A stretch of DNA of 64,000 nucleotides from Ulva prolifera (taxonomy: Eukaryota > Chlorophyta > Ulvophyceae > Ulvales > Ulvaceae), in contig CM041199.1 of assembly GCA_023078555.1 (NCBI GenBank), forward strand, positions 2,235,101 through 2,299,100, given 5' to 3'. The notes beneath the pieces were generated by a model. That model was not told where the DNA came from. It was given only the letters and a program-made list of their open reading frames with translations, and did no database searches. Position numbers and translations under genes: made by a program. Below, one piece after another: positions 33,762-46,304 of this stretch; the first letter of the stretch is position 1; every line of letters begins with the position of its first letter.

Positions 33762-36700
33762 TCAAGTGAGGTCTGGCGTGTGCCGTCCAAGCAGCGGACT
33801 GATCCGCCCACCCGCCGCCCTCGCCGACCGCGCAGCGGACCGCGGCGGCCGCAGCCCCTCCAGCGGCGCCTCTCGCAGCTGTTGCCGCACATGGCCCACA
33901 TGCATGCCAACCCCCGTCACGGCATCACACATGACGTCACCCCCTGCGTCCTCCTCGGCCCGCAGGCCAGCCTCGTCGCGGCCCGTAGCACGCGGCATGC
34001 CGCGGCCAGTAGACACAAGCCGCTCCGCCGCCTCGGCGCGCAGCTTCTTGGAACTCCAGCCACCGCCGGCCGGCGCCCGCGTACTCGCCGCAGACGCGCT
34101 GCGCACCCTACACCCCGCGCCGGCGACCGTCGCCGGCGCCTGCTTCGCACCCATTGTGCCGGCCGCCCCTTTGCGCCAGCCTGCGATCCCGGCCGCCGCA
34201 TCGTCTGCAGCACGGTGGCGGCCCCAGCCCCGGCCTGCTGCGCCGCCTCCTGGCTGCGCTGCGCTGCCGTGCTGTGCCCCCTCGTATGCCGCTATCGCCT
34301 CGGCGGCGATCGCAGCCGTGCTGCGGCACGGCCGGTCCAGCACGTCCAGCACGCCAGACGTCGCAACACTCCCAAAGCCACCCACGCTCTGTGTCCGCTG
34401 CCGCTGTGTTGACGCACCCCCATCACCAGAGGTTCCGCCAGCACCCAGCATCAGCGTCAGCGTGCCCGCGCTAGCGACGGACACCTGTACACAATGGTAT
34501 GCGTTATGCATGAAGGCCATGCATATGTGTTGATATCTGATCGTACACCATTGGCCATTGGGCCTGTCTGCATCGGTTAAACAAGACACGAATCATTATG
34601 CATCGGTTAAACAAGACACGAATCATTATGTTCTGGGACACATGCTGCAAGCGGAGCCGCACCGCCGTGGACGGACGTTCCTCCCAACCCTCTCCCAGCT
34701 TGATGCCCGCAAAGCTGACCCGCGGCAGCCCTTCAACGGGCCCATCCCCAAGCGACATCGCGCTGCCCTCCTCGCGGGGAGGGCTGCCGGGCGACACACT
34801 CGCGCGGGATGGGCCGCTGAGAAGCTTCATCAGGCTTCCGGTCGAGGGCCGCGGAGGCCGCACAGAAGCGCCGCTGGCGCTCCCCGCGGACATGGCGCGC
34901 GGGCCAGCGGGGCCAAAGGCCTCGAGGTGGGAGATGCGGCTACGCAGCGCGTGGTTGTCGCGCTGCAGGTCATTCATCACCTGCACCGCGGCCGCGCTTG
35001 AAGCATGCGTGTGTGACAGGCCGGCCCTACATGCATGTCTGCAGAGTGTGCATTTGGGTAGCCGGTGGGCGCCATCGCCCTGAGGAGCGCCCTGGACGTC
35101 GGCGGTTTTGTAGAATACAGAGCGGCGCCGAAGAGCACAAAACGTCAAAGCCTCGACAGACTGCCCGTGGGTGACACCACCTCTTCTCCATATGCATGCA
35201 TCACCTTTGGCATGGTGTGGACTTGGGGTCCAGCTGTACTTGTGCAAAGGCAGCCAGGGTCCATTGCAAGATGTTCCGCAAGAGCAGCTTTTCCCCATGC
35301 ATACCGCGCCAGTCTCCCGGGACAGCCGGATCCCGCACCATGGCCGCCGACCTGCCACGTGCGGGCTGCTGCAGGTTGCTGCGGGGGAGGAGGGAGCACC
35401 TTGAGGAGCTTCGAGTTGGTAGCGACCATGTCGGCTTTGGTCGTGTCGCGGCCGCGCTGCGCGATGCGCACGCTCTGCGCCTGCTGCGCGATGAGCCGCT
35501 CCGCCGCGAGCAGCTGGCTGCTGACCTCGAGAAGCAGCGCGGCCTGCGCCTCGCGGTCGTCCGCCGCGGCCGCTGCACGCGCGGCTGTGGCCGCGTGCCG
35601 CTGCTCGGGGGTGCTCGGGGCGGCCGCCGCGCCAGCGGCCGCTGGGGCGGGGGGCGCCGCGATGAGTGCGCGCGGCTCCGCATCCGCGGTGCCACCGCCA
35701 GCGGTCCACTTCTGCGGCTCCCGGCCTGTACCTGATGCACATCAGCGCATGCATGGATCCATCTGCTGATCGCGGCACTGCAACTGGAGGACTCTGCCAA
35801 GTGCAGTCTCTCCCACTGCCAGACGAGCGCACCCGGACTCCAATGTATGATATACACATCCGACTCCAAACCGGGCCGCTATGCGATGGAATACCAAGGC
35901 GTGCCGCAGACTCATTGATCTAGGTGCACGCACGTAGACCGGGTCCCCCCCGCAGCCGGTGCCCATGCTGCAGCACTGCAGCCGGCTGGCATACCCGGGG
36001 TATGCGCCCCCACACTCTGGAACACGGGCGCGACATGCGCTGTGGTAGGACCTTCTACGCACAGGCTCCATTCAGTGTGACAGACAACCCCCGGCATGGC
36101 CTGTGCCACGCACCCAACAACGCGGCCGCGGCAGCTCAGAAACGGCCCGAACTCGGCTAGTCAGGGTGGCCGGCCCGCACTCACCGCATGCAGGCCATAC
36201 GTGCCGCACCCTTGAAGTACTCGATGTACAGCTGCCCGAAGATACCGGCCCAGCGGCCCATCGGCTCCTCGTGGATGGTGCGCCACACCGCGCCGAGCAG
36301 CGCGCCGGTGTGCTGGCGCACCAGGGCGGCCTCCGTGCGGCGGTCGCGGGCCTCCGCCTGCGCCGTCGCCGCCGCCTCCTCCAGCACGCGCTGCTGCCAC
36401 AGCAGCTTCTCGAACCGCCGCAGGTTGCGGCCCTGCATGCCGCACCTCCCCATCGAATATTGCGTGTTGAGCACACTGCTGTGGTGCGGCGGCAAGGCAG
36501 AGGGCTACCTGCGATTGGTGTCGGATAGGATCGCTGTGGCTGTAAGCACCAGCCCGGCCCGCCGTGTGGGTGGATCACAGACTCGCGAAATCATGGGCTT
36601 TGACGGCCCCGAGATTTTCCGATCTCAGGCACTGTGCATGGACCTGTGGCGCGATATCAGCGCAGCAGCGTACCCACCTGGTGGGATCCGATGTGTTCAG

Positions 36701-39700
36701 GCACTTCACAGCCCAAAAGATTGCACAGTCGTGCGAGCGCAGTCTCAGAGGCGATCCCCGAGGGCATCCACCCCGGAGAATTGCGCACTACGACAGCAAG
36801 CGGGCTGTGTCTGCCCTGAGGCACAGATTCTTGCAAGTGCATCCTGGGAGGGAAAACCTGAGGGCGTCCACCCCAACACATTGCCCTTTGAGACAGCAGG
36901 CCGGCGCCGTGTCCAAGGGCACGCACCTGCAGGTTCTCCGCCTGCGTGAGCTCGCCGTGGCTCTGCTTGAGGTTGACCATCAGCGGCCCGAGGCACGCCT
37001 GCTGCTTGTGCATGCGGTCCGCGGCAAGCGCCTGGAAGGCCGCGAGGCGGCGGATGCGCTCCTCGTTGTCGGCCTTCAGTGCGGCCTCCGCCGCCTCGCG
37101 AGCGCTGCGCTCGGCGTCGCGCTTCGCCTGTAGCTCCGCCGCCTCCTGCACATGCGCCCCACTCGCCTGTCTTGGCCGGGCCGTGTCAGCAAACGGCATG
37201 AATGGATGACTTGTAGCCCCGCAAAGCACAGTTGTTTGCTGCCCCCCCTCCCTCTCTGCCCTAAAGTGAATACGCTATTTCAGTTGTGAGTTTGACACGG
37301 TACATTGTTTTTGTGCGGGCTGAAATGTATACACCAAGCGCGCGTGACGTGCAGGAGTTGCTACATGCATATAACTTATATGCCGTACGCAACATGTGCA
37401 CCTGTTGAGCTGAGCAGCGGTGATCCCATGAGCTGCCGATCATGTGATCAGTGGCGATTGGGGGTGTTACTGCCTCAACCACTGCAAAGCAGTTCTAGCA
37501 TATCTGGAGACAGGTGGACTGCAACGTGGTGCATGTAGCAACTTCCACACAGCCCCACAGAAAGCGCATCCCAGCTACCACTCCCATCCAGTACCAAGGC
37601 CAGCCCACACATAGCACGCAGCACGCAGCGCCAGCGCACCTGCAGCCTGTCGATGTCCCCGCGCAGCCGTTCCGCCTCGCGCTCCGCATCCTGCCGCATG
37701 CGGTCCGCCGCGCGCGCATCTGTCAGCGCGCGCGCCAGGTGCGTCTTCTGCAGCTGGTAGTCCGCAAAGAGCTTCATGAAGCGGCGGTCGCGCTCCGCGA
37801 CGGCCGCGGCGCCGTCGCCCTGCGCGCGCTCGACGTCCTCCGCGTTGAGGGACGCCTCCAGCAGCAGCTCGAGGTCGAGCTTCGCCCGCCGCTGCTCCAT
37901 CACCGCGCCCGCGTCCGACTGCAGTTTCTGCACCACACCGCGGCCGTGCGTGCATGCAGTTGCTCAGGCCGCATGGTGGCGGCGGATGTGGCTGCGCCCG
38001 TGGCCACATAGCAGGTATCCGCTAGTCACCCGCACCACAGAGTGGGCTTTTCCTGGCTTCTACCCCCTCGTGTGCTCCCGCACTACACAATGTGGATCCC
38101 GCATAAACTCCAATCTGATCAGAGCCACTTTCCGACAATCGAGCAGCATCAGCGCTGCCGCTCGGAAGTACCGGAGCAGCCGCCACTGACATACAGGCTT
38201 CTGCCAAGGGCTGATGCTCCACACAGCATTTCTACGGCACTCCAGGGATATAGCCAATACACCGCGGAAACCTCACAGTCACAGCGCCACAGAAAGCCAC
38301 AGATATTGCCGCAGCTGGGCCGTGTGCATGGGGCCACCCAGCCACATCTGCTCACACACAGGCTGACCGAGTTGTGGTAGGAACAGAGGAACACAAGAGG
38401 GGGCGAGCCTGCATCTGGCGCTGCATGTCGTCCTTGCTGGAGAGGTGGGCGACCTCCATGTCGTCCGTCGACTCCTGCAGCCGCCGCAGGTGTGTCGCGA
38501 ACTTCACCTTCATCGTCGCCATCTCGGCCTCGGCGAGCCCGGTGCGGTCCATCTCCCGGGCCAGCCGCTTCTCCACCCAGTCCTGCACACGCACAGCCTC
38601 TGGGTTGTCAGTGCTCGCCCGTACCTTCCAAGGCTTCGCAAGCGGAACACCAATGCAATCGCGCTAACGAGCTCGTTTTCAGACCGCGACATGTCCGATC
38701 ATTGATCGGCGATCAAGCAACATCGAGGCCATATCTGGAAGGGTGAAGCACCTGGAAACGCCCCCGGACAATCACACACACGCTACAGGGCCTCTGCTTG
38801 CGCTGGTCGAGGCAGACACTTGTGGAGCGGATCAGGGCCATCATACCAAGGCTAAGCAAATCCAGATCTACTTAAATCACACTGCTGCGTTTACAAAGCA
38901 GCCGCGATCAGCGCACAGCTAAGGGGCATCACAGAAAATTGTCAGGGGGGCCCGGTTTCCGCACACGTGGCTGGGAGCGGCACCAAAGCGCACAGGTGCG
39001 GAGCGGCGACGGTGCGGGCCGGGGCCGTATGGCTGGTAACTCATATATGCATGCATGGTGCGAGGGTCAGTGGCGTGGGCGGCACCTGCTGCTCCTCGAG
39101 GCGCTCCTCGAACTTCGCCTTCTGCTCAGCGGCCCGCTTGAGCACCTCCGCCACCTCCTCGCGGTTCCGAGCCCTGCACATGCCAGCCGTATCGATTGGC
39201 CTCGCTTACCCCAGTTAACCATATAACTATTAACTAAGTATGGAATTCCATACTTGCCACGGCGATCACCTCCGAGACCCCGGCTAGGAATTCCAGGAGA
39301 TCCCTGCCTAGAGCCTAGAGTGGTGCACAACTGCGACACTGCTCTGGTACGCGGGGCTGCAGACGCGCACGCAGGGATTGCGGATTGCAAGGACCTGGGC
39401 GTTGCATCAATAATAGCGATCCAAAGATCCTTTCACCTCCACGCAACCAGCCCAGTACTAGCACCAGCTCAAGGCAGACCGCCGACAACGGCTATGCATG
39501 GCGGGGCCGCGCACGTGAGGTGGTCCATCGCCAGCTTCATGTCGCGCTCCTTCGCCTGGTGCCGCTGCTCCACGGCCGCGAGTGCCTGCTCGTGCTGGTG
39601 CTGCATCTTCAGCCGCTGCCAGTCCAGCTCCGTCTGGTGCACTCGCGCCCCCTCTTGCAGGTACCTGATCTGCACGCCAGCCGCACACGCTCGCAGCCTG

Positions 39701-42700
39701 TCGTCCCGCCCCGTCGCACATGCATGCTGATTGCAGCGGCATCTGTGGTGCTGGAGTCGGCCGGAGGCATGCGGGCCCGGGTTCCTGTCTGTGTTGGCTC
39801 GCCTCGTTCCGCCGGTGTCTTGCATGCCCGTGTAGACACATGTCCACAGAGTCGCTGCTGCCAACGCGCCCAGTATCTCATGATTGTGGATATTACACAA
39901 AAACAAGTCTGGGGAAAAGTCTGCAGAGCCGCAAATAAGTAGGCACTGCGTCCACCCGCAAACCGCAGCTGCCGCAGGCTCCCAGCAGACCACCTGGCCT
40001 GCGTTTGAGCTGACTGGACACAGTCTATTAAGCATCACGTGGTGAGGAGCACTGCGAGCACGCAGGGGTGGCGGGCGCACCTCGTCATGCATGGCGGTGA
40101 TTGTGTCCTCCGGCAGGAAGACACACGCGAGCGCGCGGTTGTCCCGCACGGGGTCGGCCGCCGCGAGCATCGCAAAGGCGCGCGCCCGCACGCTCGCGGC
40201 CGGCTCGACATACACCGTCCCCGCCTCCTGTGCCACCTGTGCGCCATACCACACACACTCACGATGGCGGCGCTACCTGCCTCTCCGGCGTTGCCCTTGT
40301 ATCTGACACACCATACCAGAGCATCGGTCAAGGACGGGGTGCAGCATCAAAATATGAACCACCTCTGCTGCGCCGCATTCCTGCAGGGCTACCTGCCTCC
40401 CTGCAATCATCCTTGTAACACATGTTCCAGTGTTACATGAGTGGGGCTGTGGGAGGGACAGGTACCTGTGCCTCGGGGGTGAGCGGCGGCGACCGTGTCA
40501 CCAGGGCATGCATGAGGACGATGCCGGAGGAGTCGCATGAGAAGACGACGTCGCCCCCCGAGTCGATCGCGACCGCCCCGACCGCCGCGCGATGCGGCGT
40601 CGCCTCCAGCGCCACGTCGTTGCACGGCGGGAATGGCACAATCAGCATGCTCGAGCCGCCGCCGACGCCTTCCACGCCCGCACCCTCCCCAGGCTGCGCC
40701 ATCTTCGCCACGACGCAGCCGTGCCGCGGCGAGAACACCATGCATGACACCGGCCGCCGCACCCCGCCAAGTCCCTTGGACACCAGCTGCATGCTCTCCA
40801 CATCCCCCCCGTGGCCCGGCCGCCCTGTCCCCCGCTCCGCCGGCGGCGCCGTGCCAAGCCGGCCGCTCGCGCCGACCGTGCACATCACCCGACCCGCCGG
40901 CACACCCCCGCCCCCCCCCGCCGGCACAGGCGTGCTGTGCACCTCCACTGCGCCCTCGTGCGCCGCCGCTGTGGCGACGTCGGCGCCACCTCGGCCGGTC
41001 GAAAAGTACCGCAGGCCCCAGAACGCGTCCGCGACGAGGACGCTGTGGAAGGCAGGGTCCGGGAGGACGGCACCGCTGGCCCAGGTGCGGGTCGTGTCCT
41101 CCTCGTACCGCGCCATCGTGTCCATAGACCACAGGTATACGGACGTCTGGCTACAGGTGGCGAGGCGGGCGCCGTCTCGGCTCCACGCGAGGTCCGTGAC
41201 CTCCTCCGCATGCCCGGTCAGGGTCGCCTCGAGGGTGTACGTCAGGGTTGCGTACACAAACACGCGGTCGCCGTGAACGGCCGCGAGGTAGCCGCCAGAC
41301 GGGCTGTACCGGAGCATGGAGAAGCCTGCATGCTCACAGAGCGAGGTGACGGTCTGTGTGTGTGAAGAAGCAAGGGAGCGTGCACGTCATGAGGGCCCGG
41401 CAGGAAAGGTGGCCCGGTACTGCAACCGCTAAGCGGCGCCTGACCTGCCGCCGGGCATTATTACATCCATAGCCTCACCCCACGGCAAGCAGCCCGGGAG
41501 GGAGTAGAATATGGCCGGGGCAACCTCTGGCGGACGTGGCGCGAGGTCGCACCGGCTGTTGAATCCCGTCAATGCATTGCACAGTACGTGCAGAGGCTAC
41601 AGCGCACCGACGGCAAAACGTGGGAATATTAGCGCACAGCGTATGGATCATCTGTGACGCCGCGGCGGACTCACCGTACCGTGATGCAGGGATCCGCGGT
41701 GCACTCGCGGCGGCCTCACCGCACCTCAGGACACATTTACATACAGGAACGAGGCTGCGGCGCACCTGCGGCGGACTCCGGCAGGCGCTGGCCGCGCACG
41801 AGCTCCGAGCCGGCGACGACGTACGTGAAGGCGACCTCGCGGTGCGCCACGATGAGGTCCGTGGCCCAGGGGTGCAGCGCCACCGCGGCCACGGGGTGCG
41901 CCGCCTGGTGCACTGCCTGGCAGCTCTGGCGGTGGTAGTCCCAGACGCGCACCGTGTTGTCCTCGGACGCCGTGGCGAGCAGCGTGCGCCGCGTCGCGAC
42001 CGACAGCCCGATGACTGCGCCCGTGTGGAAGCCTGCGTGTTGTGGGACAGGGGTGATGTAGTGGACGCGCTGACAACACGAAATATGCTTCGGTTGCAAT
42101 GGAATCCGGACAGTGCCCGTGCTCAATGTCTTCATGACCAGATGCTGGCACATGGACAATCGGCCCAATGGGCTTCTTGTGAACAGCTGTCAGTGAGATA
42201 TGAGTGGCTTAAAAATACTCTTGCAGAGAGTCAAGGAGAAGGTACTGTGAGCTTGCACCATCGCACGAGAAATCATCAAAACGAAAACGCACCCCAGTCA
42301 GACAAACACGATCCCAAGCACTGACAGAACGTGTAGACTACATGCACGAGCTCAGGACAGATTGCCCTGGATCAATACCCATGGACGCACATCTGTCTGA
42401 CTGGGACCAGGGACACATCATCTGGCAGCAAGTAGCAGAGTTGCAGCTGTTGTCATGATCCAGAGACCTGGCAGTTGCAAGGTATCCCAGCATGCACACA
42501 GCCTTCCTTCCCCACAGCACTGAGCGCCAATCATTTCCACATGCAGACGATCCTGGCTCCTGGAGCGGCAGTGTGGCCCAAGCACCATGACGCCACCGCA
42601 CACGCAACAAACACTGCAGCACACCAGCATATGCATGCTGGAAACAGAGTCAGCACTGCAGAGTTCCGGCACATGCGACGGTGCGTGCGCGCCCTGGGGG

Positions 42701-45047
42701 CCACACCCGGCATCGCCTCCTCCCAGGTGTCGGCCTTGCCGTGCTCCGGCGCGGCGCCGCGGTCGACGCACAGCGACAGGCAGCCCACGCCCGCGGTGTA
42801 CAGGCACACGTGGCGCCCGTCCGCCGTCGCGGTGAGGGACCGCACGTCCTGCACCTCCGCCGCGGGGGACGCCCGGAACGCCACCCCTCGCTGCCGCGCT
42901 GCATGCCAGTGCTGGGTCGTCAAGCCCAATCACACAAAACACACCCGGATGTTCAGGTTCAACCTCTGGACGGCAGCCGGACAAATGCTGCAAGGCGGCG
43001 TACGACAGGTGCACCCCACACCTCTCGCCTCAGCTGAGCCCCACAGCCACCACGCCCTCGTGCAGCGCAGATGAGTGCCTCACAGGCTCACCACACTGTT
43101 GAGTTCAGGCGCTGGAGCATCAGACGCGGTGCACAGGCCTCTCTGCCTGTAGCTCTGCTTGGGCTTGCTGTGGGCATCACAGTCGCAAGAGCAATCCTGC
43201 TGCGACCCAGACACAGGTTTCCAGACATGCAGCGTAAATACCCAAACGTGTGTCAATCCCGTGGTCTGTCTGCTACACCACGGGCTCGCAGCATGTATCG
43301 ACATGCTGGAGACTCAGACATTTCACAGACTTGCCACAGAGGGACAGCATGGACCCAGCCACAGACCGGTTTTCGCAACGTGCAAGGACGCAGTGGTGTA
43401 GCGGCCGTATCACTGGATTGCCACAGGTGTGCAACTGGGCCGCTGCTCTGTATGAGTCGTGCGAGAGCCAGAGCAACAGTTGTCAATGGCCGAATGGATA
43501 CGGCTGTGTCATCATGCATACATGCATGCAGTTCCAGGCCGGGCAGCACACTCCCGACCTCCTCGTGCTCCAGCTTGTTGACGTAGAAGTCCAGCCGCTG
43601 CTGGTCCTGCACCGCGGCGACGAAGCAGCGGTCCGCGAGCGCGGAGATCCGCGTGACCGGGCTGTCGAGGCCGTAGCGCTTGATGACCCGCAGGCGGTCA
43701 ATGACGAGCAGCGCCGGGCCGGAGGGCCCGCCCGCGACGGCCGCGACGGTGAGGCCGCCGTGGAGGCCGGTCACCGCGGTGCAGCGCGTGCCGGCCTCCG
43801 CAAAGTCGCCGGCGCTGTTCAGGTGGAGGCCGGACACGGGGACGGCGGAGAGGACGGACTTCGTGCGGTGCCAGTACATGACCTGGCACAGCAGCAGAGC
43901 GTCAAAGGCGGAGTGGCAACGAGGCCACTGCCTGATTGTCAAATTAATATGGATTCATTTCGCCGGATTCTGAAGAGGATATTTCCAGTTTCGAATGAAT
44001 GGAACTGCATGCCGATGGGGCAAACCACCTGGCAACCCCCCACAGGCAACTGTACGCAAGTCACGGGGCCGGGGGCGTGCCTTGCAAACAGTGGCTGCCT
44101 TTTCATCCACTGCTTCGGGCATGCCGGCATGACAATGATGTGTTGACTGGCTGTGTCTGAACTGAGCTGCGGTGCGATGTAAGGCCACAACAGACAGTTC
44201 AGTAGATCAGAACATGCAGCTGCTGCATGTGTCAGCATGGAGCTTGGGCGCCTCGTTCGGTCCCAGATCTCGGAGCTGTCAACGTCCCAACGGATGATGA
44301 AGTGTGATCATGCACACATGCATAAATGCATACGTGTTGGGTGGGGCAGTGGGCTAGTGGCAGTGGCGTGGGCAGTGGGAACATGCCTGGCCATGCTCCC
44401 CTAGAGAGACGATGTACGCTGAGTTGGATGGGTCCACCAAGATCTGATTGATGGCGTGTGAACACTCAACAGAGCACATAACGGTCCCATCTGGGCGCCA
44501 GTAGTAGATGACTGATTGCCAGGAGGGCTTGTCACTGCGTGGGGATGTCGGATCAGTTGGACGGCGCTTGGTCAGTCCTGCGATGTACTGGCAGTCAGCT
44601 GACCAAGCTACGTCCCACAGTTGGCCCTGCAGTGGTGGCCACCAGTAACGTAAGTAGTTTGTCATTCGGCGGAAGTTCTCGTGGTGAAAATATGGCTTGC
44701 CGGTGAAAGAGGCAGCTACGACACATCACATAGTGAACGAACTATGCCTTGACATCTGCGCAAATGGATGGTTGCGCTACGGCCATGTTATTATCCCAGA
44801 AGGTTATCCACTGAGAGTTCTCATGACGCTCTATGGCGGCCACTCTGCTATGATCGGGTGATGTGCACAGACTGGTGATGGACTGAACGCCTGCATCTGG
44901 TTTGGACAGGCGCATGCGAGGGCTGCAGCTAGCATCTCTCCGATACACAGCCACAAATTTCCCAACGATGTATGCTGTGTCTTCTCCAAGAGTTACCGCC
45001 GGGTAATTTTGTGCTGCAAAGGACAGCCCAAATGCTCCGCTGCACAT
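33762..45047 (-). CDS. CFAP57: CFAP57-like cilia/flagella protein (WD40 repeats then coiled coil)
   Basis: An 11.3-kb gene with more than a dozen exons. The start at 45047 (MCSGAFGLSFAAQNYPAV) fits the short N-terminus of the family. WD40 exons follow near 44626-44390 (LWDVAWSADCQYIAGL), 43882-43520, 42900-42710, 42034-41768 (LATASEDNTVRVWDYH) and 41330-40466 (RYSPSGGYLAAVHGDRVFVY, EVTDLAWSRDGARLATCS). From 40236 (to 40081), then about 39670-39518, 39175-39085, 38594-38420, 37936-37640, 37150-36930, 36445-36190, 35700-35405 and 35000-34680, exons encode charged coiled coil (for example LKRAAEQKAKFEERLEEQQ). A low-complexity tail ends at 33762. CFAP57 is an inner-arm dynein-associated axonemal protein with this WD-then-coil order. 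CFAP43 or CFAP44 are alternatives. Exon limits beyond those quoted are approximate. The order and phase of the last WD exon with the first coil exon (CAG|GTACCT to CACAG|GTGGCA) are consistent. Confidence 0.7.
34570..34629. repeat. Exact 30-bp tandem duplication
   Basis: Two identical 30-base units (34570-34599 and 34600-34629), each starting GCATCGGTTAAACAAGACAC, in an intron near the 3' end of the CFAP57-like gene. The lack of any difference indicates a recent event. Confidence 0.97.
36745..36920. repeat. Diverged tandem duplication
   Basis: Two segments of roughly 75-85 bases, each containing GAGGGC(A/G)TCCACCCC followed by ACAGCA and a GTGTC word, lie side by side in an intron of the CFAP57-like gene. 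Similarity by eye is about 70-75 percent. Confidence 0.5.
39236..39255. repeat. Perfect 20-bp palindrome
   Basis: AAGTATGGAATTCCATACTT is its own reverse complement. It sits in an AT-rich island inside an intron of the CFAP57-like gene and has no spacer, so it suits a dimeric binding site or the collapsed end of an inverted-repeat element. Confidence 0.9.
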
Positions 45048-46304
45048 GCATCAATGACTGGAGCTGGTACAATGGACTGCATCAAGGACACCATCGACAG
45101 ATGACGGACGTACATTGGAACAAAGTATGGCAGCTTAGCTCTCACGGCGTTGCCACCCTCTTGTTTCGAGGCTTTCCCGGCCTCTTGACTGGACATGGCG
45201 AAAACAGCAATCCGCGCCTATTTTCCATATAACATTACACAACATGCCCAAAATGGGACGAAAGCTCGTGACACGGACATCAAAAACTTGTGGCAGGCGT
45301 GCGCGCTTTCGCGTTTTCAGGAGACAGCACGGTTGATGTTTCATTTGCACTGCAGTGTTGAGCCTATCCCCCGATGAATAGGCGGATGCATTGCATTGAG
45401 CATGAACGGTCAGCCGAACATAAGAGTCCACTGTCGCTTCAACGAAAAATACATGGGTATGCGACAGCGCGTGTTCAGATTCAGAAAAACAAGTTACGCT
45501 GAAGTGATCGTGCAAGCCTGTCCTCACGGCGGGGTGGCCTCACGGCTGAACGCACGATTGTCGACGACAGGCATTTGCTACCAACTGATCTCCCATCTTT
45601 GCATGTATCGTCGCAGATTTTCAAAATTTCAGCATGTGTCGGGAACATAGAGCAGACTATTAGCCAGGCTACGTTTCACCTGTGAACACTGCTATTCAGG
45701 ACCTGACCACAATACACCTCAATGTGGAGTCCACCATGCTACCTGATTCGGCTGCAAAGTGCGCCGCATAGAGGCAGGCCTTGCTGCTGTGTGCGAAATC
45801 ACGACCGATCTGCTTCTAACGCTGCACCATGAGTACTGGCAGCTAAAAAGGCATTGCGTTTACCATGACTGTTTCATCAAGACAGCAAACGCATATGCCC
45901 ATGCCTTGTCTCGAATTTGTAAAAGGATACTGAAACTTTTCGGTGCCTGCCCGCTCCTGCTGCTGCATGCCAGCCGCTGCCTCACGACAAAGCAGCTCGT
46001 CCCGGGACAAACAGCTAAGAACACACACCCCCTGGACATCGCCATACATGGTCATTCATTGCTCTGGAAGCAGCTGCTGATGATGCAGCCCCCACGCCTG
46101 ACCGGCAAAAGGGCAGCATCGACCAGCACGCCTGGTGACCACCTTGCAATGCACTCCCTACCTCCAGTAAAACTTGGTTGTTGAAACATAAGGAGCCCAT
46201 GCACATGAGCCCGTCTGCAAATGTTTTCACGCCCAAGTGCCACGCACTGCCGTTGCAGCACATTCACCCACTCCCAAGTACAACGCTGCCCCCAGCGCAC
46301 ACAT
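45048..46304. other. Intergenic between the CFAP57-like 5' end and the kinase 3' end
   Basis: Both neighbours are on the minus strand, so this holds the CFAP57-like promoter and the kinase 3' region. No conserved protein recognised. A minus-strand frame near 45300-45150 (LPQVFDVRVTSFRPILG) could be a 5' non-coding or alternative first exon, but nothing supports it beyond openness. Confidence 0.4.

Noticed and set aside
40422-41276. Plus-strand 284-codon frame
   Set aside because: Antisense to the WD40 exon of the CFAP57-like gene, which has recognisable WD motifs on the minus strand.
43398-43430. Partial similarity to the arm of the 24461-24573 foldback
   Set aside because: Only about 20 bases match with several differences, and there is no matching second arm nearby. 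Too weak to call a second copy or a target site.
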